Shown one piece after another: positions 15,513 to 21,224 of a stretch of DNA of 23,008 nucleotides (the first letter of the stretch is position 1; the number at the start of each line of letters is the position of its first letter). This stretch comes from an uncultured Lachnospiraceae bacterium. GTDB taxonomy: Bacteria > Bacillota > Clostridia > Lachnospirales > Lachnospiraceae. The DNA lies in contig CAJUQB010000041.1 of the NCBI GenBank assembly GCA_910588285.1, positions 1 to 23,008 on the forward strand, in the 5' to 3' direction. The notes beneath the pieces were generated by a model that had not been told where the DNA came from, did not search any database, and was given only the letters and a program-made list of their open reading frames with translations. The position numbers and the translations under genes were made by a program.

Positions 15513-16400
15513 CTAAAATTCAATCTCTTCCCGCTTTGTTACTGCATTTAAAATACCTGCCAGTGCAAAGGAGAAAATAAACACAGCCACACCAATGGCC
15601 ATACCATAGCCGTAGGAAGAGTTGGTATAGGCCTCCTGATACATGTAGCTTAGGAATACATTGGAAGCTCCGTCCGGCCCGCCGTTGGTCATGGCCTTCA
15701 CCATCAGAAAACTCATATTGATGGTACTGATAATGAAAAAGGTCAAGGTGGTGCGGATATTGGTCCACACAAGGGGAAGGGTGATGGAAAAGAACTGTTT
15801 GATCCGCCCTGCCCCCTCCAGGGATGCGGATTCATACAGGCTTAGGGGCACATTGGCCATACTGGCCATATACATTACCATGTAGTAGCCCACTGCCTGC
15901 CAGACCATGGCAATGGCCACGCTGTAGATTACCAGCCTGGAGCTGCCCAGCCAGAGGATGGGATCCTTGCCGTTCCGAAACAGGTTCAGGATACTGTTCA
16001 TAAGGCCCTGGTTGGGATCATAGATGGCGGAAAAAATCGCGCTGATGACAACAACCGACAGGATATTGGGAATGTAAAATACGATGCGGAAGAAATTCTG
16101 CCCCTTGATTTTCTCCCTGGAAAGGATCGCCGCAAAAATCAACGCCAGGCAGAAGGTCACCAGCGTCACCACCACAATCAGAAGCACGCTGTTCTGGAAA
16201 GCCTGATAAAATTTGGGATTCTGTGACAGCTTTTTAAAATTCTCCAGTCCTACAAAGGTCTTGTCAGCCGTGTAGCCCCCCCACTTGTACAGAGACATGC
16301 GGAACACGTCGATGGTGGGAATGATCATAAATATGAGAAACAGTAAAATGGCAGGCGTCACACAGGCAACAATAAACCCGCCTCGTCTTTTTTTCTTCAT
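15513..16400 (-). CDS. CUT1 sugar ABC transporter permease, MalF type
   Basis: Inner-membrane permease of 295 residues. It has a basic N-terminus (MKKKRRGG), about six helices, the early 'YKWGGYTADKTFVGLENFKKL' segment common in MalF/UgpA-type subunits, and the EAA loop at about 189-210 (YESASLEGAGRIKQFFSITLPL). It is separated from the binding-lipoprotein gene by 76 bp containing a terminator-like hairpin and is followed closely by the MalG-type gene. The substrate is inferred from context to be GNB/LNB or a fucosylated derivative. Confidence 0.93.
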   Translation of the reverse strand: MKKKRRGGFIVACVTPAILLFLIFMIIPTIDVFRMSLYKWGGYTADKTFVGLENFKKLSQNPKFYQAFQNSVLLIVVVTLVTFCLALIFAAILSREKIKGQNFFRIVFYIPNILSVVVISAIFSAIYDPNQGLMNSILNLFRNGKDPILWLGSSRLVIYSVAIAMVWQAVGYYMVMYMASMANVPLSLYESASLEGAGRIKQFFSITLPLVWTNIRTTLTFFIISTINMSFLMVKAMTNGGPDGASNVFLSYMYQEAYTNSSYGYGMAIGVAVFIFSFALAGILNAVTKREEIEF

Positions 16401-16429
16401 AGCTCTTCTCCTATGATGGTTCTAAAAAT

Positions 16430-16454
16430 GGTCGGTGAGAAGCTCTCACCGACC
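16430..16454 (-). terminator. Terminator-like hairpin between CUT1 binding-protein and permease genes
   Basis: Perfect 11-bp stem GGTCGGTGAGA / TCTCACCGACC with a 3-nt loop. In the minus-strand transcript it is followed within a few bases by ATTTTTAG. It lies 22 bp after the binding-protein stop and 29 bp before the MalF-type start. This fits a leaky intrinsic terminator that gives excess binding protein while still expressing permeases, phosphorylase and hydrolase. Confidence 0.7.
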
Positions 16455-16476
16455 ACCATTCACCATTTATATCACA

Positions 16477-17919
16477 TTATTTCAAAGCAGCTCTCAATGC
16501 GTCACTGTCAGACTTGATCTGGCTTACCCAGTCGTCCTTTGTCTTGTCCCCGGTCACCAGAGAGTTGATGGGATCAAAGAAGGTAGAACGTGCTGTGATT
16601 CCCTCTACCGGATCCGTGGTTGCAAATGCATCCATAACTGCAACTGCGCCGGTGTCATAGATGGAGTAGTACAGCTTGTTGTCCCCATCCAGCTTATCTG
16701 TCATACCCTGGATCGGCTGCACAGCGCCGCCCTTTGCGAAGATGGCTGCCGCCTCATCGGAATACAGATATGCGATAAATTCCTTGCCAAGATCCTGATT
16801 CTCTGCTCCTGCCGGCATCCAAACCTGCTCAAAGAAGGAGTAGGATGCCCGCTCGCCGCCTGCGGTCACTGCCGGAAGTGCGGTGAAGCCCCACTCAAAG
16901 CCTTCCGCTCTGGGCGCTTCTGCCATCTCGCCGATAACCCAGTTGCCGTTGGGCATAAACAGCGCCTTGTTGTCCAGTACCAGCTGCTGGTTCTTCTGGA
17001 AATCATTGTCATTGGCATTGGCAGGTGTCGTAGCCTCTGTGTAGGAAGCAAGCTTCTCAATGATATCAAAGACTGCCTGTGCCTCCGGGGTATCCCAGAT
17101 GCCTTCGCCGTACTTCAGGGCTTCCTGGAACTTGTCGTTGCCCATGCTCTCATGAAGCAGCGCATAGAAGAATGCGTCAAAGTAACCAGCAGTAGGATAG
17201 GTAAAGAGTGCGATTCCCTCTGCCTTGGCCTTGTCGCCCAACTCCCACATCTCATCCCAGGTCTCCGGAACCGTCCAGCCCTTCTCGGTGAACAGGCCCT
17301 GGTTATAGAACAGACCGCAGGGGCCGTAGAACATAGGCATCAGGAATGTCTTGCCGTCGCCGTAAGGATTGGTGATGGAATTCTCCACAAAGCCCGGCAG
17401 GATCTTGTCGCCCACTGTGCCGCTCTCACCGGGTACGGTCATGGACAGTACGTCGGTCAGCTCCACCAGGTTGTTATCCTTGATAAAGGTCTCAGTCAAA
17501 CCGGACTCTGCACCTACTGCACGCATAATCACATCCGGAAATACGCCGGCCTTCATATCCGATGTAATAATGTCCTCCAGCTTCTTGTCAATGGTCAGCT
17601 CTACGGTTACGCCTTCATGGCTGGCTTCAAATGCCTCGCATACTTCCTTCCACATATCTGCGCCATAGGCTGTCTCAACAGCTGCCACCTTCAGGGTTCC
17701 GGCTGCGCCGGCCGGAGCTTCGTCTCCGCCCTCTGCCTCATCGCCCTGGGCCTCGTCGCCGGCATCACTGCCCCCGTCCTCAGGCGTGTCCTGGCCGCCC
17801 TCATCTGCCGGCGGGTTCTCTGCCGGCGGGTTGCTCCCACTGTCTCCGCTGCCGCAGGCTGCGGTACCGATCACCATCGCGGATGCCAGAAGCATACATA
17901 AAACGCGTTTCAATTTCAT
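16477..17919 (-). CDS. CUT1 sugar-binding lipoprotein
   Basis: Membrane-anchored extracellular solute-binding protein of 480 residues. The signal peptide MKLKRVLCMLLASAMVIGTAAC has its lipidated Cys at 22. A low-complexity acidic Gly/Asp/Glu/Pro linker spans about 23-70. The SBP_bac_1-type domain follows, with 'KVAAVETAYGADMWKEVCEAFEASHEGVTVELTIDKKLEDIITSDMKAG', 'YNQGLFTEKGWTVPETWDEMWEL', and 'LVLDNKALFMPNGNWVIGEM'. The start was set at 17917-17919 by the signal peptide, by GGGAGGTAATTACT upstream, and by a promoter about 42 nt further up; the longer ORF start at 18039 precedes that promoter. It is the first gene of the CUT1-lnpA operon and divergent from the AraC regulator. The ligand is inferred to be GNB/LNB-type. 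Confidence 0.92.
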   Translation of the reverse strand: MKLKRVLCMLLASAMVIGTAACGSGDSGSNPPAENPPADEGGQDTPEDGGSDAGDEAQGDEAEGGDEAPAGAAGTLKVAAVETAYGADMWKEVCEAFEASHEGVTVELTIDKKLEDIITSDMKAGVFPDVIMRAVGAESGLTETFIKDNNLVELTDVLSMTVPGESGTVGDKILPGFVENSITNPYGDGKTFLMPMFYGPCGLFYNQGLFTEKGWTVPETWDEMWELGDKAKAEGIALFTYPTAGYFDAFFYALLHESMGNDKFQEALKYGEGIWDTPEAQAVFDIIEKLASYTEATTPANANDNDFQKNQQLVLDNKALFMPNGNWVIGEMAEAPRAEGFEWGFTALPAVTAGGERASYSFFEQVWMPAGAENQDLGKEFIAYLYSDEAAAIFAKGGAVQPIQGMTDKLDGDNKLYYSIYDTGAVAVMDAFATTDPVEGITARSTFFDPINSLVTGDKTKDDWVSQIKSDSDALRAALK

Positions 17920-17967
17920 AGTAATTACCTCCCTTTTAAAATTGCTCAACTGTGTTTCTGTAGCCAC

Positions 17968-17976
17968 AGTATAGCA
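17968..17976 (-). promoter_or_regulatory. Extended -10 promoter of the CUT1-lnpA operon
   Basis: Minus-strand TGCTATACT, an extended -10 (TGn plus TATACT). The hexamer at -35 (CTGTAT) is poor, which is common at AraC-activated promoters. Predicted start near 17961, leader of about 42 nt to the lipoprotein ATG. Confidence 0.65.
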
Positions 17977-18000
17977 CATAAAATCCAGAGATACAGCCGC

Positions 18001-18031
18001 TATCTTGCTTCGTTTTTTATATATCTTGCTT
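18001..18031 (-). promoter_or_regulatory. Paired AraC-type binding site (direct repeat, 21-bp period)
   Basis: AAGCAAGATA occurs twice on the minus strand (18001-18010 and 18022-18031), identical over ten bases and spaced by exactly 21 bp, two helical turns. The copies are centred about 44 and 65 bp upstream of the predicted start, abutting the weak -35. This is the geometry of AraC-family activator half-sites, and the AraC regulator gene starts 205 bp away in the opposite direction. The rest of the 316-bp divergent region is A/T-rich, and I see no clear promoter for the AraC gene. Confidence 0.68.
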
Positions 18032-18235
18032 TCCAACATTATCCATGGTATGATGTAGTTGTACGAATTTTACTTTATTTTCCTGATTGTATGTCGTTGC
18101 TTTTGACGAATAGTATTGGATATTTATTTTTATTTTATTCATAATATACATATTGCAATCACGATTTTTATGCTTGTTTTTACCTTCTGTTTTCAACAGA
18201 TATTCTATTTATAAAATACATCAAGGAGGTGTTTT

Positions 18236-19069
18236 ATGGGAACTTCCATTTACCCAATGAAGCATACGGACGCAAAGGCGGCCCCCAGCCGCTTTCTCTA
18301 CATCACTTATTCCAAATATGAAAATGACTGGAACAGCCTTCCCCACATCCATCCCTTTGCGGAGCTGTTCTATGTGAAGGACGGGGAGGGAAGCTTTGTG
18401 ATTGAGGGGGAGGAGCACCCCATACGGAAGGATGATTTCGTAATCGTCAACGACGGGATCTCCCACACAGAGAAGTCCTCCAGCAGCAGGCCGCTGGAAT
18501 ATGTGATCATCGGCATGGAGGGTATGCGGTTTTCTTTTGAGGGAAATAAAGAATATATTATTTTCAGCTGCCACAAGGAGCAGCGGGATCTGTTTTTCTA
18601 TATGTCTGCCATGCTCACGGAGATGGAGGAGCAGAACAAGGATTATGAAGTGATCTGCCAGAATCTGCTGGATGTGCTGATCATCAAGCTGATCCGGCGG
18701 GCCAATTTTGCCTTTGAGGTGGCCCCATCCGTCCAGATCAGCAAGGAATGCATCAAGATCAAGCGGTACATTGAGGCAAACTACGTGCAGGACATTACCT
18801 TAGACACCCTGGCGGAGCTCTCCCACCTGAATAAATATTACATGGTCCACGCCTTTACCCAGCACTGCGGCTGCTCTCCCATCCGCTATCTCTGCCAGAC
18901 CAGGATCCAGGCCAGCAAGGAGCTTTTGGCCCACACGGACTACAATATCACGGAGGTAGCCCACAGCTCCGGGTTTTCCTCCCAGAGCTATTTTGCCCAA
19001 TGCTTCCTGAAAAGCTGCGGCATGACTGCCTCCGCCTACCGCAAATCCTGCCGTAAGAATCACCGCTGA
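18236..19069 (+). CDS. AraC-family regulator with cupin sensor domain
   Basis: A 277-residue transcription regulator. The N-terminal half is a cupin-like ligand pocket ('LPHIHPFAELFYVKDGEGSFVIEGEEHPIRKDDFVIVNDG', about residues 35-75). The C-terminal part (about 170-275) carries the two AraC helix-turn-helix units, with 'DITLDTLAELSHLNKYYMVHAFTQHCGCSPIRYLCQTRI' and 'ITEVAHSSGFSSQSYFAQCFLKSCGMTASAYRK'. The ATG at 18236 follows AAGGAGGTGTTTT. It is divergent from the CUT1-lnpA operon, whose promoter has a matching direct repeat, so it is probably that operon's activator in response to an imported glycan. Convergent with nahK. Confidence 0.94.
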   Translation: MGTSIYPMKHTDAKAAPSRFLYITYSKYENDWNSLPHIHPFAELFYVKDGEGSFVIEGEEHPIRKDDFVIVNDGISHTEKSSSSRPLEYVIIGMEGMRFSFEGNKEYIIFSCHKEQRDLFFYMSAMLTEMEEQNKDYEVICQNLLDVLIIKLIRRANFAFEVAPSVQISKECIKIKRYIEANYVQDITLDTLAELSHLNKYYMVHAFTQHCGCSPIRYLCQTRIQASKELLAHTDYNITEVAHSSGFSSQSYFAQCFLKSCGMTASAYRKSCRKNHR

Positions 19070-19120
19070 CCGCAGCCTCTCACAGAACGCCGCTGCGGTC
19101 AGCAGCCTCTCACGGAACGC
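19065..19120. repeat. Inverted and direct repeats between araC-type gene and nahK
   Basis: An 11-bp perfect inverted repeat GCTGACCGCAG (19065-19075) / CTGCGGTCAGC (19093-19103) overlaps the regulator's TGA stop. A 19-bp direct repeat GCAGCCTCTCAC(A/G)GAACGC occurs at 19072-19090 and 19102-19120 with one mismatch. The region lies between two convergent genes and could be a weak two-way terminator, but there is no T-run. Confidence 0.6.
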
Positions 19121-19129
19121 TCACTGCTG

Positions 19130-20227
19130 TCAGCAGCTCCCGGCTGCCGCTTCCATCTGCTGCCATTTGCGCTCCATGTCCGCCACAAGGGCCAGCTGCG
19201 TCCGGCACCGGTCCAGGTTGTGATTCTTGCGGTGAATCCGGAAATACGTATCTCCCAGCAGGAAGTCCGTCAGGAAACGCATCCCGCATTCCATGGTCAT
19301 CATCTTGGCTCCCATTGGAAGCAGCGCAGTCTCTGTGCCCGTGAGCGCTCCCCGGCAGCCCTCCAGATAGCCCTTCACATACAGCTCATAGAGGGACAGG
19401 TCCAGAGATACCTTCGACAGGTCCGTCTCATCCTCCGCTGCCCGGTTGGCGCCAAAGCGGATGGCATCCCCGAAATCATACAGGGAGGAGCCTGGCATCA
19501 CGGTATCCAGGTCAATGATGCAGATGCCCTTGCCGGTCTGATTGTCAATCATGATATTGTTCAGCTTGGTGTCATTGTGGGTTACCCGAAGGGGCAGCTC
19601 CCCCCGTTCCAGCATCCCGGTCAGCAGCCCCATCTCCTGTTCCCGCTCCATCAAAAAGCCAATCTCCGGCTGTACCATGGCTGCCCGTCCCAGGGGATCC
19701 TCTGCCACCGCCTTCCGGAAGGCCTCGAACCGCTTGCCGGTATGATGGAAATCCGGAATGGTCTCATGAAGGGTATCCGCCGGATACTCTGCCAGCAAAA
19801 ACTGAAAATTCCCAAAAGCCACACCGCTCTCATAGAAATCCTCGGGCCGCTCCACCGCGTCAAAGCTGGTCGCGTCTGTGATAAACTGATACATACGGTA
19901 ACAGTCCTGTCCGTCCCGGTAATAGCTTCCCCCTGTTTTCAGAGGAATCACCTGCAAAGTCTCCCGGCTTGGGTCCCCGCCCTTTTCCAGGATCCGTTCC
20001 TTCAGGTAGGAGGTGACGCCAGTGACATTCTCCATCAGCTGATCCACATTTCGGAAAATATCCGTGTTGATCCTCTGAAAAATGTAGTTGGCCTTAGTCC
20101 CCTGATCCTCTGTCTCCACCAGGTAGGTCGCGTTGATGTGCCCGCTCCCGTACTCCTCCACGCTGCAGATGCGGCCTGCCACTGCAAACTGTGCGATTAT
20201 CTCTTTTTTCTCCATTCCGTTCTCCAT
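19130..20227 (-). CDS. nahK: N-acetylhexosamine 1-kinase
   Basis: Cytoplasmic ATP-dependent kinase that phosphorylates GlcNAc/GalNAc at the anomeric C1, taking the HexNAc released by the GH112 phosphorylase. The 365 residues follow bifidobacterial NahK (LnpB) closely from memory: 'EEYGSGHINATYLVET', 'NYIFQRINTDIF', 'AFGNFQFLLAEYPADTLHETIPDFHHT', 'LPLRVTHNDTKLNNIMID' with the catalytic-loop Asp219, 'CIIDLDTVMPGSSLYDFGDAIRFGANRAAEDE', and 'MTMECGMRFLTDFLLGDTYF'. The ATG at 20225-20227 has AAGGAG six bases upstream; Met5 is a weaker alternative. It is a single-gene unit with its own TTGAAA-17-TATAAT promoter, divergent from nagB. Unlike in Bifidobacterium, no galT/galE-type genes accompany it. 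Confidence 0.95.
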   Translation of the reverse strand: MENGMEKKEIIAQFAVAGRICSVEEYGSGHINATYLVETEDQGTKANYIFQRINTDIFRNVDQLMENVTGVTSYLKERILEKGGDPSRETLQVIPLKTGGSYYRDGQDCYRMYQFITDATSFDAVERPEDFYESGVAFGNFQFLLAEYPADTLHETIPDFHHTGKRFEAFRKAVAEDPLGRAAMVQPEIGFLMEREQEMGLLTGMLERGELPLRVTHNDTKLNNIMIDNQTGKGICIIDLDTVMPGSSLYDFGDAIRFGANRAAEDETDLSKVSLDLSLYELYVKGYLEGCRGALTGTETALLPMGAKMMTMECGMRFLTDFLLGDTYFRIHRKNHNLDRCRTQLALVADMERKWQQMEAAAGSC

Positions 20228-20280
20228 ACACTTCTCCTTCTGAATATCCGGCTGTATTGCCTGTTAAAATTTTGCAGTAT

Positions 20281-20306
20281 TGGGGTCAAAATACCTTTTG
20301 ACCCCA
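20281..20306 (-). promoter_or_regulatory. 26-bp palindrome at the predicted nahK transcription start
   Basis: Perfect arms TGGGGTCAAAA and TTTTGACCCCA (11 bp) around a 4-nt spacer. The nahK -10 ends at 20312, so the start should fall near 20305, at the edge of the palindrome. It could be a repressor operator or a stem-loop at the very 5' end of the nahK mRNA. There is no following T-run on either strand, so a terminator is unlikely. Confidence 0.7.
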
Positions 20307-20311
20307 GCCCC

Positions 20312-20340
20312 ATTATATGCGATGCTTTTTATATTTTCAA
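20312..20340 (-). promoter_or_regulatory. nahK: nahK promoter
   Basis: Minus-strand -35 TTGAAA (20335-20340), 17-bp spacer, -10 TATAAT (20312-20317). The leader would be about 78 nt, carrying the palindrome at its 5' end. Confidence 0.72.
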
Positions 20341-20349
20341 GCAAGATTT

Positions 20350-20418
20350 CAATATTATAATTCAGAAAATTAAAAAGATTGTACATTTACTTTTTCTATT
20401 TTCTGAATTATAATGTTG
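20350..20418. repeat. Long inverted repeat in the nahK-nagB divergent promoter region
   Basis: Two 21-bp arms, 20350-20370 and 20398-20418, are reverse complements with one mismatch (core ATTATAATTCAGAAAAT). They surround a 27-bp centre. The right arm covers the nagB -10; the left arm lies just upstream of the nahK -35. It may be a paired operator for a regulator coordinating both units. A hairpin in RNA is possible only if transcription crosses the whole element. Confidence 0.75.
20386..20414 (+). promoter_or_regulatory. nagB: nagB promoter
   Basis: -35 TTTACT (20386-20391), 17-bp spacer, perfect -10 TATAAT (20409-20414). The start is predicted near 20421, 39 nt before the nagB ATG. This rules against the longer in-frame start at 20379, which lies upstream of it. 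The right arm of the inverted repeat covers the -10. Confidence 0.68.
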
Positions 20419-20459
20419 TGCATAGAAAATCAGGATACATGAATCAGGAGGGTTTTTAC

Positions 20460-21224
20460 ATGCGAATCTATCAAGCAAAGAATTATCAGGAAATGAGCCG
20501 CAAGGCGGCCAACATCATCTCCGCCCAGATCATCATGAAGCCGGATGCCGTACTGGGGCTGGCCACCGGCTCCACACCCCTTGGCGTCTACCGCCAGCTG
20601 ATTGACTGGTACAACAAGGGAGATCTGGACTTTTCCGAGATCCGTTCCGTCAACCTGGACGAATACAAGGGGCTTGCGGCAGACAATGACCAGAGCTATG
20701 CCTACTTTATGCAGGCCAACCTGTTCTCCCAGGTGAACATCCGGCCGGAGAATATCTACATTCCCAACGGCATGGAGGAGGACATCCCCTTGGAATGCAG
20801 CCGCTACAATTCCATCATCCGAAGCCTTGGGGGCATCGACCTGCAGCTTCTCGGCATCGGCAACAACGGCCACATCGGCTTCAATGAGCCCGGGGAGGCC
20901 TTTGAGCTGGAGACCCACTGTGTGAAGCTGACAGAAAACACCATCCAGGCCAACGCCCGGTTCTTTGATTCCATGGATGATGTTCCCAGGTATGCCTACT
21001 CCACAGGAATAAAAAATATCATGCAGGCCAGAGGCATCCTGCTGGCAGCCTCCGGCGAGGCCAAGGCGGAGGCTTTGTACAAGGCGCTGTACGGTCCCAT
21101 TTCCCCCGCAGTGCCCGCCTCCATCCTGCAGCTGCATAACAATGTATACATCGTGGCCGATGAGGCTGCCCTGTCCCTGATCCGGGAAAAGGGCTGCCTT
21201 GATGCAGAGGAGGAACGCCCATGA
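20460..21224 (+). CDS. nagB: Glucosamine-6-phosphate deaminase
   Basis: Converts glucosamine-6-phosphate to fructose-6-phosphate and ammonia in the cytoplasm, linking amino-sugar breakdown to glycolysis. The 254 residues carry the phosphate loop LGLATGSTPLG (32-42), SVNLDEYKGL with base Asp67, and GIGNNGHIGFNEPG (132-145) with His138 and Glu143, matching E. coli Asp72/His143/Glu148. The start MRIYQAKNYQEM at 20460 has AGGAGGG nearby and fits the promoter. Its TGA overlaps the nagA ATG by four bases (ATGA), so the two are translationally coupled. It is slightly shorter than the E. coli enzyme at the C-terminus, as is usual for monomeric Firmicute NagB. Confidence 0.95.
   Translation: MRIYQAKNYQEMSRKAANIISAQIIMKPDAVLGLATGSTPLGVYRQLIDWYNKGDLDFSEIRSVNLDEYKGLAADNDQSYAYFMQANLFSQVNIRPENIYIPNGMEEDIPLECSRYNSIIRSLGGIDLQLLGIGNNGHIGFNEPGEAFELETHCVKLTENTIQANARFFDSMDDVPRYAYSTGIKNIMQARGILLAASGEAKAEALYKALYGPISPAVPASILQLHNNVYIVADEAALSLIREKGCLDAEEERP

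Noticed and set aside
14509..15516. Plus-strand frame of 335 codons opposite the MalG-type permease
   Set aside because: It is a Gln/His-rich translation typical of an antisense shadow of membrane-protein codons, and the opposite strand has a canonical EAA permease.
16435..17901. Long plus-strand open frame (488 codons) opposite the CUT1 binding-protein gene
   Set aside because: It mirrors a clear lipoprotein gene with signal peptide and ribosome-binding site. Its translation is Cys/His/Leu-rich with no recognisable domain, so it is a shadow.
20281..20306. Palindrome as an intrinsic terminator or riboswitch
   Set aside because: There is no U-run after it on either strand, it lies at a promoter start rather than a gene end, and it is too short for a known riboswitch aptamer.
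19220..20413. Plus-strand frame of 397 codons opposite nahK
   Set aside because: nahK on the other strand is supported by motifs along its whole length, and this frame also runs through the promoter region.
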